In this document: positions 36,291 to 50,000 of the stretch, piece by piece
Position numbering within the stretch: position 1 is the first letter of the stretch
Layout: each line of letters begins with the position of its first letter
Assembly (NCBI RefSeq): GCF_031877795.1
Contig: NC_133931.1
Span: 21,773,264 to 21,837,263 of the forward strand
Source of the DNA: Strix aluco
Taxonomy: Eukaryota; Chordata; Aves; Strigiformes; Strigidae
Direction of reading: 5' to 3'
DNA: 64,000 nucleotides
Program-made: the position numbers and the translations under genes
Notes under the pieces: model-generated
Databases searched by the model: none
What the model saw: the letters and a program-made list of their open reading frames with translations, nothing else
What the model was told of the DNA's origin: nothing

Positions 36291-39184
36291 GAAAGGGTAG
36301 TAACCCTCTTCCCTGCTTTACCTTGCACACTCTGGACCATGGTCACTCCCTCTCTTTCTTGGGTTTTGTGGGTTTGGGGTTTGGTTTGTTTATTTTTTTT
36401 TTTTCCCTGTCCAGATTACATTTCTCCTTTTGCATACAACATAAAGAATATTCACTTGCTGCCATGGCTATTGGCAGCTGGGCTTGTGCTGGGAGAGAGG
36501 AGCTGGCTTCCCAAGGGATCATTGAGAGGATTTTGCCTTACACATGTGTAAAGCCATGTAATAAATCTATGCACATTTGAAGTTTACTTGACTTTTTATC
36601 AGTAAAATACCTACCTACCCTTTAGAGCTCTTCTTTGATGACCCTTTCTCATATATCTTTTCATTAAATGGATTTTTTTCCATTTCAGAGTGGCAGGGTG
36701 GGCCTCTGTGTGGATGTGTGTCAAAAGAAACATAAGACCCTTTTACAGCCTGACTGAAATGTCTTCTTCCACTTGTCAGAGTGTTATAAGGAATAAGAAG
36801 AGCAAAGCATTTCTTCAGTTGATCATACACAGTGGATGCCAATGTGATACACATTACTGACAGCACTTTGTGCAGATAGTGCCCTAAGGTGTTTATGGGT
36901 GGGCAGACATGGTCTTCCTAGGATATCCGATGGCAAAAGAGCCCACTGCACCTCCTAAACACAATCAGGGTTCCTCAGCGTGTACCCCAGGGCTTGCCAG
37001 TGATCCTTCACCCTAACATGCTTTCAAAATATGCTCTCAAAATACACTAAACTGATTTAAAAAAATCTTTGTAGGCGTAACTCCATGCAGCTGGCCAGAA
37101 TGTGTTCTGCCCACACTTCAAGCTTAAATAGTATTTTTAATACAGCTGTAAAATTATAATTTTTGCAGAATATTATCATTTTGTTTATCTAAATGTGAAG
37201 TACTTTATTTATTTCCCTTCCTTTAAACTGCTAACCAGTACTTGGAAGACCATACAAAATGGCCTGTGGATTTTTCCTCTCAAAGTTTAAGTTACTCACT
37301 TAAAAAAGGTTGAGATAAATGGCTTTAGTGATACAAATGCATCACATTAAAACCAGTTATTATCTTATGTGTCAAAAAAAGAATGGGATTTGTTTCTGTT
37401 TCCCAAACTCAAAATTATTGTGTGTATTTTATTTTGTTTTTGTTTTTAATTAAAACTCTAGTACAACATCTTTTGTGTTTGTGGTAATTATTCTGAACTT
37501 TGTATCCCAAAGGAGAAACGTGTAAATAGTTCACTCTTTTGTGGCTATTTGTTCCTGCCATTAGCTCAGGAAATGTGTTTTCCAAGCTCTGCATTAGTTT
37601 AGCCAACTGGTGACAAAAGTCGTCATTTCTGTTCACACAAGCAAAGTAGAGTTAAGCAACAAAATAGACTACATTTTTGAGTAACATGACCATGTGAGGA
37701 AACAGTAATTGTACAAAATGTTTTGTCTTAAGTGTATTCTTTATTATTCATGTGTTAGTTGTCAATGTGGATGGAGAATGGTTTATAAATCATTGACAGC
37801 TGTCACTGGAAATGTTTATATTTTGAGGACTTTTTATTCTGTCCTGCTGTCCTTGAAGTCGACATGGATGCCACTCTAGACTTAAGCTGTAATGAACAGG
37901 GTGATTTAGGTTTTATCTGAACATACATGATGATACCTGCTTTAGACTGGAAGGATCCACTACAAAAGCAACCTGGAAAGATGGCTGAGGCTCTGACCTG
38001 AGCTAGCAAGGCTGCAGCATGTGAGCAGAGATGCTTAGTGCCACCTACCAGCCATCAGAGGGGAATCCCTCACCAGACAAATGCAACCAGTAAGGCAGCA
38101 AGGCACAAGCGTTCATGAGCATCCACAATTTTGGAGAAAAAGTGGTGTGGATAAAGCCACATTCATCTGAGACAGAAGCTCCTAAGTCAGTCCAAATCCA
38201 TCAACTTAGAGCGTGTCCCTGTGGAGGTAAAAGTTACAGTACAGAGAGTTTGCACCCTTTGGGTCCATGGACAGTGCGGGACAGACTTGAATCCCAGTGA
38301 TACCCTGGGACTCAGGGCAGTGATACCTGCCCGGCAGCAGGAAGACACCTGCACGCTGCCCATGGTTGCTGGAGAGCCCTTCAGTGCTCCTTGGTCCCAC
38401 CAGCTCACTGGGACACAGACAAGGATGTGGGCCCTGCACTCATGCTGTGTTGGGGCTCTGGAAGTTCAGACACCCACCGAGCTCTCTTCCTGGCCATCCT
38501 TCAGCTCTGTGCCCTCCAAGCTTCTGCTTCCTTCCCACATCCTTTCCCTCTCCCCATGACTCCCTTGGGGACACCAGGCCTGCCACTTCAGCCACCTCCA
38601 CTGCCAGCCTGCAACCTTGGCTGATCCCTGCTGAAGAGCCAGCCTGAGTTTGGGCTAGCAACACCCTCTTCCCTGTGTGCAGTCTGCCACCACCCTGAAC
38701 TCCCTGAGGTCCCAGCCCCAGGGTGTGCCAGCCTATGCCTGGCAGAGCCTGTGCCCCATGCCTGGCAGCTGCCTGCTTCTGCAGCCCTGGAAATACTTTT
38801 CTGAGGTGTTTCCCAATTTAATATCAGGAGTTGGCATGGAACAACATGGACAGATTATTCAGGGTGGCTGTTATGTACTCTCTTAAAAACACCACTAAAC
38901 TGTTACTGTTCTACAGTGTTTCAAATACTCCCATTTTACACCAAAGCCAGGAGCTAGTCCTATAACAAACCATTAAAAGCAATAAATCCTGCCAAGTAGT
39001 CTTTTGCAGTAATCCTGCACATTGAAATTTCACGACAGTTTGTACTTCAGAACTTGAATCTTATAAAAGGTGAGTGGTTTCTCAAACATGTTTTGTGTCA
39101 AACTGAAGAGCCTCCCATCCCAGTTCACCTCACCAGACCACATTACCTAGTCACTGATGTCCGTACCCCCTCAAGTGCCCTCCC
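36291..39184. other. Intergenic, with a GC-rich patch
   Basis: A GC-rich segment at about 38200-38800 gives overlapping frames on both strands (up to 112 aa), Pro/Ser/Leu-rich without family resemblance. The high GC content alone explains the missing stops. Confidence 0.55.
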
Positions 39185-39262
39185 CAGCAGGAGCCTGGAC
39201 TAGAGCCCTACTGAGGTTCCATCCAACCTGAATTATCCTATTATCTCATAATTCTACTATTC
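39185..39262 (+). mobile_element. CR1 3' tail, short
   Basis: GAGCCTGGACTAGAGCCCTA, GAGGTTCCATCCAACCTGAA and a degenerate ATTATCTCATAATTCTAC tail match a plus-strand CR1 3' end. Confidence 0.65.
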
Positions 39263-39264
39263 CT

Positions 39265-39605
39265 CCCCAGGTACAGGACTTTACATTTGCCTTTGCTGAA
39301 TTTGTCCTTTTGGCCCATTACTCCTCACTAGGTGCCTCTGAATGGCAGCAGAGCCCTCAAGCATATTGGCTGATTCCTGTCCCCAGTTTGTATGCAAACT
39401 TGATGAGAGCAGATTCCACCACCTCCTCCAGGTCATCAGTAAAGATGTTTGAGTGGACAGGTCCCAGGATAGACCCCTGCACTCCACTTTTGCAGCATCC
39501 AGGTAGACTATGGCTCATTAGTCACTGTCCTCTGAGCATGACCACCCAATGTTTTTTACCCATCTAGTTATTTATCTAGACCATCACATCCTAACTTTGA
39601 TACCT
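39265..39605 (-). mobile_element. CR1 internal fragment
   Basis: TACAGGACTTTACATTTGCC, GCCTCTGAATGGCAGCAGAG, AGGTCATCAGTAAAGATGTT and AGTTATTTATCTAGACCATC match the CR1 RT region reversed. It has no 3' end of its own and abuts the plus-strand tail. Confidence 0.82.
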
Positions 39606-40322
39606 GAAGGAATTAATGTTTGAAAAACAGAGCACATGATCTGCCAGCTCTTACTTCTTGAGCTTTCTAAGAACTACCATGTGGGTCCATCCATCCATTT
39701 TTCCTGTCAACTCTAGAGCCTTTAAGAGCTTCATCACATGTCCTTTTCTTGTCTTGAATGTGCCTCAAATGAGTATGGTAGTGCAAAAACACAGATCTTT
39801 ATATCTAAATACTGGTCTTTATAACAGAGTGTGCTAAGGAAATGAGACATTTGGGAACTGGAGACAAGTAAGGCTTGGCTGGTTTTGTGTTACTCTGGCA
39901 ATGCAAACATGGTTTTGCTGGCCAGTGTGGTCTGACTGTTTTGGTCTGTTCTGAATCTCTCCTTAAAAGTTGAAAAAATTTCAGTGGTTTTACCACCAGA
40001 CTCCATAATAGCAAAACATTAAAAATAGCAAGGGATGTTGTTCAGTGTTTATTTACGAACTGTTTGGTAACTTTTAAAGCCCAAAGATATTTCTATACAA
40101 GCATGTATATTAAAATGGAGATAAAGCTGCTCATCAGCAAGATAAGGGTAAGAATGAAACATATGCCCCAGATCACCTGATCCCAGAAAATTCAAAGTTG
40201 AGCTAACTGAAGTGAACCATGTTGACTGTTATTGATGTACCACTGAGACATCCACAAAATATTAATGCTTCCCAGCAATGACAATGTGAAGGAAAAAATA
40301 TTTTAAAACCAGGTCTTTAAAA

Positions 40323-41040
40323 AATTACAGAATCAAAGAGTACTTGAGGCTGTCAGACACCTCTGGAGATCATCTAGTCCAGTCTCCTGCTTAAAGCAGG
40401 GTTGGCTACAGCAGGTTGCTCAGGGCTGTGTCCAGGCAGGTTTTGAGTATCTCCAAAGATGGAGACTCCACAACCTCTCTGGGCAACCTGCTCCACTCTT
40501 TGACCAACTGAACAGTAAAAATATTTTTTTCTTATGTTGAAACAGAATTTCTTTTATTTCACTGTGCCCCCATTGTGTCTTGTCCCTGCACTGGGCACCA
40601 CTGAGAAGACTCTGGCTCCTCTTCTTTACACCCACCATCCATCAGGTATTTACACACACTGATGAGATCCCCCTGAACCATCTCTTCTCCAGTCTGAACA
40701 GCCCTAACTATCCCAGCCTCTTCTCATATGACACATGCTCCAGTCCCTTAATCATCTTTGTGACCTTTCACTGGTCTTGCTCCAGTATGTCCTTGTCTCT
40801 CTTGTACTGGGAAGCCCAGCATTGGGCACAGTGCTCCAGATGGGACTCACCAGTGCTGAGCAGTGGGAAAGGATTGCCTTCGTCAACCTGCAGGCAACAC
40901 TAAGCCTAATACAGCCCAGGATACACTGGCTTCCTTGCCACAAGGGCACACTGCTGACTCATGGTTAAACTCTTGTCCACACACTCTGGACTTTCTCTGC
41001 AAAGCTGCTTCTCATCCAGTTGGCCCCCAGCCTCTGGTGG
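40323..41040 (-). mobile_element. CR1 LINE, 3' part, 5'-truncated
   Basis: Starts with ATTACAGAATCAAAGAGTAC (reversed 3' end) and continues through GGATGGAGACTCCACAACCT, CACTGGGCACCACTGAGAAG and GATGGGACTCACCAGTGCTG. About 700 bp with small indels. It aligns well with the 11041-11640 part of copy A. Confidence 0.92.
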
Positions 41041-44000
41041 TGTATGAAAATCCTTTTAATATACTCCGTCAAGAAAAAAATAAGGGCAACGTTCAAAATT
41101 ACTTTGGCACCTCAGAGCAATTGGGTGGACCTTACATAGCTGTGGTCCCAAGAGCCCTTCAAGTACTGCCTTCAGGTGTTGAGAAGCTGTAGGAGTGTGA
41201 CTGGCCTCATGCTTTTACATCTCTGCATATGCGCTTGCCACTTGCAATTCTCTTTATGGCCGATGTGCACATGTAGAGTACAACTTGTCCTGACTGCTTT
41301 AGGATGAAAGAGGTCATATGGCGCAGCTGCTTGTGTACTTCCATCTGCTGAAAGGGAATCTAGGTGACTACTTGGGTCAAATGAATCCATCCCTTGGTCT
41401 CCATGCTTTCACAGGAAAATGCAGGACACTAGATGATGTTACTCTTTTCTTCCTTTTCCTGTGATTCCCACCCTTTGCTGCCAAGTGAGGACATTATACT
41501 TGGGAGTCCAGGAGATGAACAGGGAACTGATCTGGGCTGAAAATAACACATAACAGAAAATGGTTATTTTTTCAATTGAGCTATATTTCTGCCCAAATAT
41601 CCACACTGGGAAGGGTGGGAATCAGCAGCTGCATGAGCAGGAGCAGATCTACAAGGAGCACATGTTAAGTGCACCCCACCAAAGTAATCTTGGAGGCCTG
41701 CTTTTAGGGGTGCACTGTGTGTCTCACATGCTGACAACACAGTGTCCAAATCCTGCAGCAGTGATGCTGCCTCTTACTCTTCTGGCTGTAATGGTCTGGC
41801 CTCAGGGGCACCAGAATGTAGTGCTTTTCCTTCACTCCTCAGCCCTTCCCTGAGTTGTCTGGTGCTGAAAGCATTTTCTGGGGAAGAAAAAGAAAAATTA
41901 CTTTAAATCACCTTAGGTAGTGCAAGGAACTGACACAAAGCCTCCTTCCACTGAGCCACTGGGCAAAAGATACACACAATTGGTTCTTTCTGACTCGCAT
42001 TTTAGGGAAAAAATGTAAGCGAGTCATTCTCATCCAAAGAATGTGGCTGTGCAAACTCCAGTTCCACAGAAGTGTCTCAGGGCTGCAGGTAGGCCCTTGT
42101 GCCCAGGAAAGACATAAAGAGAAAAAAAATCAGTTGCTTCTTCAGAGTCTTAATTTCTTTGTCTCTCCTTTTTCCTCTTTCTCTATGCTTGATGTGCTGA
42201 TGCCACAAGACAAATGGGATGGCTCTGGGATTTCACCTCTTCAGGGTAGAAGTAAGGATGTTTGGATGTTTTAAGGATATTTCAAGTTAGTTCATTTCAA
42301 GTTACAATCAAAATACCATTTTCCAGGTTTGTAATGCAGTTTTAATAAAGTTACAACTTTGTGATTCTCTGTGTTTCCTTTGCCGTCTTATTCAATGCCA
42401 TCTTAACATGTCTGGGAACATCAACAAGCAAACTAATTCTGTTTTTTCTATACATTTTAAACAAATAAATTGCAAACATGGTTATTGCTTACTGAAGCTG
42501 CACCTCCCTCTACAAGTTCTTCTCTAAATACACATTCTGTACTATTATTAAGAAAAAATCTTCAAATTCTGACTATTCTTGTACTAAAGCACTTGTGTCA
42601 CTGAAGCTGCAGACAGAGGAATGGCTAAATTTACTGAACCAAGGACAAAGGATTGGAGGTTTATTGCCTGGAATATGTATGAGCCACTAAGCATTGCAAA
42701 ACCTCAGGGTCAGGCTAAGGCTCTGACAATGGCATACCCCATTAGAAAGTGGAATTTTCTCGCACACAGAAGAAGCTGTAATGATTCAGGCTGCAGGACG
42801 CACAGTGACTGCAGGTTATAACAGCAGCTAGTCAGAAGTGATCCAAAAACACCTTCTGAACCACTGAGGGTTCCAAGATGTGTTTGCTGTGATGCCACAT
42901 CAAAGCCAGAGATGCTGTGGCTTGTTTCTGGATCAGATCTTGTCTGAGAGTGGACGAAATTCCTAGTGTGCACTTGACATGCTGCCTGAGCATTGTAATG
43001 GCAGTTTTTTCTTTGACTACAAGCAGAGAACACACTGCACTCTGTTGGAGCAAACATCACCAAAACCAATGGGTCACGCCCATGGGTTTCTAAATTCAGT
43101 GTGGATTTCACTTGCACAGCATTTGCACCTGATCCTAAGTCTATTATAATCAGTGAATTTCACATAAGGACTAAGTATAGAAAATGAAGATAGAAATGTC
43201 AGGTCAGATACTATGGCCTAATTTTAACAGAGCTTACTAAAGTGCTTAAAGTCATGCTTTTTATGTGTGAGGCACAGACATAGTGTCATAAATTAGTCAT
43301 GCACCAGTAAGGCTGCTCAGTAGAAACAATAAGTGACTCCTTAATCACACCATTCTCTTCATGTGGAGACAAGCTATGCAAAGCTCCCTTCACAGTTGAG
43401 GCTGCAGGGATCCCCTCTGCCAGGAAGATACAATTGCCTGGGACAACAGAGTTCCCATCACGTTTCTTACATAGCCCAGTGGCCAGAATGGTTCACCTTC
43501 AACACCACAGCCAAACCCACCCCTTTAGGGGAATGCTACGTATAACTCCATGCTTAGGACTGGTGCAGCAGTTCTCGGTGGGAAAAGGCTGTGTCCTACA
43601 TTGATGGTGCTGCTTTTCTGCTCTGTTGCTCGGAACTTCCCTGCCAGCCTCCTGCCTACCCTGAAAAACACCACTCAAACAGGCACAGTTCAGCTCAGGA
43701 AAGACAGATGAAACAAGAGCACACGATACAGCTGGAGACCATCTGCTCTCTGGACTTAGCTCTAGGCATTAGGACCTACAGATATGTAAGGACGTGTTGC
43801 TGCAAAGTACAGAACTAGCAATTGTGTTTATTGTGAGGCTGAAGCTGTGAATGGGAACATTTAAATAAGTGTAGAGGGAGAGGCAGAAGTAACTCCATGA
43901 TTTGTGGAAGCAGTGCCTAGAGCACAGGTCTCCACAGCTGTGTAGCTGTGCCCTGACCTGGTGCTTCTCTCCAGTCAGTGAACATCTGATTGCTACACAC

Positions 44001-47000
44001 AGCACAGAAGACACTTAACAGTATGGGTAGTTCTGGAAACGCTTCTTAGTGCCCCTCTGCCAATGTAGGCAGAGGATCCCCTAGTTTGTGAATCCAGGTA
44101 GGATTTAGGCAGTAGTGGGCATGCCTAATTAAATCTTCAGATGCTAGTGAAACTTTACAGATTAAAACCTGGCTGACACCTGTGATCAGTGAGGATAACT
44201 GTTAGCAGTTGCATGATGGGGGAATCGATGTTTGTAGAGGCAGTTAACAGAGGCCGAGGGTACACGTGCAATAGGTTCTGTCCTATTGTTAAGGAGATAC
44301 ATGCTATCTGCTCCAGCTGGGAGGCTTCCAAGCCTGGATCCAAGATGCTGCCAGGGGAAGTGTTTCCTCTCTGCCTTTACCCCGTGCCTATATATTCCCA
44401 ACTCCACTTTCTGCCAGCTCCAGCTGCACACAACTACATGTTGCTGTATCAGAGAACTAATGAGACCTAATCGTGGGCATACTACAGCTTACTTTTATTG
44501 GCAATGTGACACAGCTCAGCCTAACTTGACATCAAATCCCACATAGATTTATACGCTTTGCTTTGAGGAACAAGGGGTTGTTCAAACCCAATATAGAGTG
44601 GGTAAAAATGACCTGTTATTCTGAAGGGTCACCTGCTGACTATGTGAGCAAGAAGCAGACTCATCTTTTCCTGATACCAAAATAATTACAGAAGGGAATT
44701 TGCAGATTGTTCATAGGAGTTCTCTCTGCCAGTCCTCTCAGCGCTCTCCTCAGGTTTTTGTAAGGCCTATTCTGGTCTGATTTTCCTCCCTTTAACTTAT
44801 AAGAAAAACAGTTTTATTTTTAAAGGGAACTGAGTAAGGTCTGTATAGCACAGTTCCTCCGGTAAACATAAAAATACAAAAGGTAAAAGTTGAAGTAAGT
44901 CCTTCTGGTGACATCAGGACATGATTTTGAGTAGCATTTATCTGCTAATGATCCCTTAATGGTTGTGTCTGACAAATAACACAATGAGAGGAACTTAAAA
45001 AAAAGTCTCTGATGATAACTATGACTACTGTGGTGGGAGATACAGATCTGTCTTGGATGAGTCAAAGGTAGGGTATGGCAAACATTACAGTGACAAGTAC
45101 TTGATTTCAGATATTTCTCATGGTCTATGGAGAAATACCAGTTATGGAAGTGTTGCATTTCATCTGACCCTGACACTGTAGGAAGACAAGCTTTCACAGA
45201 TTGGGGTGGGGATTGTAAATCTTTGTTCCCTTGCTTTAAAACACAATAGCTGGCTCAGAGAGGCAATCTTCACATTTTTGGCCTGCCTGCAGAACATGTT
45301 TGGCTGCACAGCATAGCTGTGGTTTTCCTTCCAATTAAAACCAGGATATCATGTATTCAGCTATGACATTCCTTTATTTTTGTTATGTAAATGTATAATA
45401 CTCCATATTACCAGAGGCTGCCCCCAGCCTACAGCATGAAACTCCATGTTACTCAGAAACCTTCCCACCAGCATGAGGGAGAGCTTCCAGCCCTGCCACT
45501 CACCTCCTGCCGTTGTGCAAAGCTGCCTGCATGCCAGTGCCTGTCTACCATCATCACAGTGCCAAGCACAGGGTGCTCTCACAGCTCTGGGAGAGGCTGG
45601 TAAAAGTAATTCCTTAAGCCAGACACATTTTACATAAAATATGAGTGTGGGAGATAAACCATGGCTTTAGGGTCCACAGAGCTATGTTTTGGAAGAACCA
45701 TCTTCCTAATCTTCCTAACCTTCCTCCAGTTTGTTTTATAGCATTTTTTATTTTCATGGCTGACTTAGCAAAGCTGGAAATCATTATCTATAAACATGGA
45801 AGGAGAGGCTGCAGAGCAGACTCCTGTAAACTGAAGGCCTGGTGCATCAGGACTTTGTAGGCTGTGGCACTTCAGGTGTTTTTTCCAAGTTATCTGTTCC
45901 CTCTAGGTTATGGAGGCATTTGCCTACAGGTTTTGTGGAGTCATTCCAGAGCCTTCACATGATTCTTTTTCCCAGCATAATTTTGGTCTTCAATATTTAC
46001 AGCAGAGGCAGTTTCTGAGCATAATGTTGGTCACACACTGTCTTAACAGGAAAAAAAAAAATCACATATGCTTCTGCTGTTGCTTTTGCTTTTGCTCTGC
46101 TTTCACCGACACAGGCAGCACATTCTCAGACCATAGCACTGGGACATGAGGGGACTGTGTAACCATGTAGCCCTGTACTGCAGTATTGCTATCGCTAGAA
46201 ACAAGTCATAAGCTTTGATATGAGTCTTCAAGGCCTCAGGACTGAGGCTGGTCAGGCTTGCCCTGTCTGAACTCTTCCTGACCTGCCTGCAGCTCTGGTT
46301 TACTTGGTTTAGCTGTGACAGCAAGTCCTCTAATTGTTCAGATGTCTATGGCTAATATCTTTCACTTTGTGTGACACAGCTCTAGCTTAGGTGGATACCA
46401 GGCAGTAACAAGCAGTTATTCTGCACTGAATGAGGTATGTACCACTCCAGCACTAAGCTGTAGTACAGAGAAATACAGACCTGGTGCGACAGCAGAGGTT
46501 TTGAGAAGTAGGGACAAAGGATGCAGTGGAGAGGAGCACAGGCAAAGGGTGATAAGAGATGGGGCACAGGCTGTCACCAGAGGCCCTCTTGCTATAAATG
46601 GTTCCCTAATGGTCAGTTAAAGAAATACAGAGCCAGAGCTGGAGAAAAATGGTTTTAGGGGTAACAAAGAGAACAAGAAGCATCTAACATATGTAAAAGG
46701 CACCTTTTACAGTAAATTTGGATACAACATGGAGCTGCACACCAGTGAAGAAAGAACAAAGGTGCAAGGGTGTATTACCAAAGGATGACCCCAGGTGGAT
46801 CTTGGAGAGAGGTGGAGCAAACCATCAACACAAACATCATAATCCTTCAGAGAGGCACTCCAGGTGCTGAAAACTCCCCCACCAACACCAGAATGCAACC
46901 ACCAACCTTAGGACCCATTGGAGCAGTGGAAGAGTGAACAGGAAAAGGGATAGAAAGTGATAAGTATGTGTATAACAATTTTTAATTGGATTCTCATTTT

Positions 47001-47064
47001 GGGAAGCATCGTCTAAGCACAAAAGCAAGATACAGAGAAATGCTCTGTGCTCTGAGGTGTGACA

Positions 47065-47065
<1 letters not shown>
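41041..47065. other. Intergenic, nothing recognised
   Basis: Six kilobases with only short frames (135 aa at most, 42710-43117 minus), no domain and no clear transposon. Confidence 0.55.

Positions 47066-47099
<34 letters not shown>
47066..47099. repeat. (ATT)n trinucleotide repeat
   Basis: About 11 perfect copies of ATT/TTA between GTGACATC and GGTTTTTTTC. Confidence 0.92.
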
Positions 47100-50000
47100 G
47101 GTTTTTTTCAAGTTTGGAACTGAGCTGCACAGGAATGTGTTTAGAGTACTTAGATATGACTTCAATGACTATTCTCTGATTTCACAAGGAGTCTGTGAAA
47201 GGCAGGCAACCCAGAAAGGGTCGCTGAGTACAGTCCTTCTAGTTACAGGCACCACATCAAACCCGTTAGAAAGCTCTGAAACTTCTCATGGTCTATACAC
47301 ACAGAATTACTTCTCCATTTACAGGCAACTGAATGAGCTACCCCTCCCTCTTGACATAGAGCTTCAGTTCCTTCAGTGAATGTTTATAATTTCTGACTTG
47401 TTATTAATTTTATTAACATTATAAAAGATATTCTTGGCACTAAGAAAATATGTGGACAATATTTTATGGCTACTGTATAGCATTCGGAAATCTCATGGTT
47501 AATGTCTCAACCTTAACAATTCATGAATGCATCCATTTCCTAAAAAAGTCCCAATAGCCACAAACAGCGTTATTGATTTTTGTTGTATTCGGGAGGTCTG
47601 GAGCCAAGGTTTTAGTGCAAGACTGCTCCTGAGATGTTTTCTGGAAATAGCATAAGCAGCTTAAAGTCTACCAGCATCCAGAGGCAGCGTGGGGATGCTT
47701 GTGTTACTACTGCTTTAGTGAGTAAAAGGAAGACTTTATGGCCCAGGGCTACCAAGCCAGCCCTGTTTGTCTCCAGCAACTTCAGTTCAGTGTTTGCTGA
47801 GAGAAGAGTTTGTGAAATCAGTTTTAGCTATGTAAACAAGACGCCAAAGGGCCAAAAGCCCCTTTCATAGTCAGTAGAACTACTCATGCAATTTTCAGTG
47901 ATGAAATTAGTGATTTAGCATTTGCCTTCTGAGCAAAGCTTTGAGGCAATTTCAGCGAAACAGCCACTTATGTTATAGCCCCGATATTTATCAGTCTGAA
48001 ACATGCTAAACATTTAATGTCCATACTATGACTGCATTTCTGAGGTTTTTGATCCCCAAACCCTTGGAAGTTAAATCCAGAGCTGAAATCCAGTCCAGTA
48101 CTGCATGTGTTGTACATAGTTGCTCTTGCCTCACAGGCCAGGGAGACACTGCTGAGAAGTGAAATTGGTTGCTGCAATTAGCAGAGGTCAGTGCTTGTGA
48201 AACAACTGCACCGTTTAACATCAGTGGTTTGTAGATCTTAGAATTTAGCTTTCTCTGTGTGTGACATGAATAACTGAGCAGATGGTAATGCAGCCTGAGC
48301 AGACTACAAAAGTTTCTCATTTGGCTTCCCTCTCTTTCTTTTAGTCTCATGATTTCATGGGTCTATTTTACAAGTATTGATTCTTTTAAAAATATTAATA
48401 TGGGATTGTCTTCCAGGAAAAAGGTCAAAATATAAAACCATGTAGTCTAGTGGTCACATAACAAGGCTAAGTGGGAAAATGATGCATCGTATGTCTACTG
48501 AAAGGAAAAGTGCCATCAGAGCCCCAAGATGGAAGAGAGGGTGTCAGGACCCCATTGAACAGATTAATTTCACTCATTAGCCTGTCCATACACTGGTGTC
48601 TTCACTGTGCCTGTGCATGCATATGTCTGACTTCTGTCTGTCAAATACAGTATATGCATAAACATAATTCTGAACATCAGGGAAAGGTAGAATAGAAAAA
48701 AACTCAGAGAGAGGCATAAAAGCCCCTCACTACATAATGCTCCATTCTATCTGGAAAAAGTCAGTGGATTCAGCACAGTTCAGCAAAAGGCTTTACAGAG
48801 AAGTGCTGTGATGGCTGAGTGTCTGATTGCAGCCGTGCTTTCCACAGAGCCTTGTTCTCGAAGAGCAAAATAATCCAAATTGAAGTTCATCTCTGTCCTG
48901 CACATCATGTGCCTGGGAGTGTGACTGCTGAGGCTGCCACAGACAGGCAGCCAAGCAGGCAAGGGCCCCGCGCGTGCTGGCAGGAGAGGCTGCTGTCAAT
49001 CGGCGAGTCTGCTGTTGTGTGCCAATAACACTTAGCACAAGCATGTAATCTAGAGCTCTTTCTTTTTTTCCTTTGAGTATGCTGTGATCTGCAGTGGAAT
49101 AAATTAATCCTCCAGTACAAACCCACTATTTTCTTCAAGGATGAGGAGAACCTAAACCCTTTTGCCACAGGCAAGGCAGAGACCTCAGAACTAATTAGCA
49201 GGGACAAACTGTTCTTCTAACTCTCCACTCTCCCTTTCCTGGGTCAGGGAAAGCAAAAAGATTCAGAACACCATTAAAACTTGAATTTATTGTAGGGAGC
49301 AAACTTTTAAACATAGGAAATGGGAGGCTTTAGTGGAGATAAAACCTTTTACATTTTGGTTTCCTGCCACTCTTCAGAGCACAAGGCTGTTATCTCCCAC
49401 CAGTTTCCTGGGACTATGCAGGGCCCCCAGTGACTCAGAGCAGAGGCTGCTGATCTTTATCCCATCAGTCACCCTCAGCTGACTTCTGCTTTCTGTGTCT
49501 CTGTCCTCAGCCAGCCTGGAAATTGTCTGCCCCTCTCAGGGTAACACTTTGTTTACCTATGCTAAATTCTGGAGAAATCCAGCGTTTTAGTAGAGATAAT
49601 GTATTACACTCAACAGCTGTTGTCAATGCTGGTTTATTAGCAGGTAATAAAACTTTTATGGAAGTGCTTTACAGTGTTCTGCCATGAACCAAATGTATGT
49701 TTAAGGGCTGCTCTTCAAACTCTGGAGCAGAGCCAGGAAACTGATGTTACACCACTGCTGAATCTGGCCTGACTGTCACCGAGTCCTGCTCTCCTTTCTC
49801 TACTTAATGATAAGTTTTAACAGCAATAAGAGTTTTACTAGAGGGAAAACATTCAAGAAAGTGTTTTTTTGTGTTGCTCATCTTAATAGTCACCATAGAA
49901 AAAAACCCCACTTTGCATACTTTTTTCCATTCCCAAGTGACAAATCCTTAAAAGTCAATGGACAGATGTCCACCGTGTACAGTTTTAACTGCATCAGTCA

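Noticed and set aside
35989-36580. Long frames with KEGR or FLPS repeats
   Set aside because: They are translations of the (GGAA)n microsatellite and short flanks; open in several phases on both strands because the repeat contains no stop.
38187-38664. Cluster of overlapping frames on both strands
   Set aside because: GC-rich unique DNA in which stops are rare by chance; no family resemblance, no splice signals in a consistent frame.
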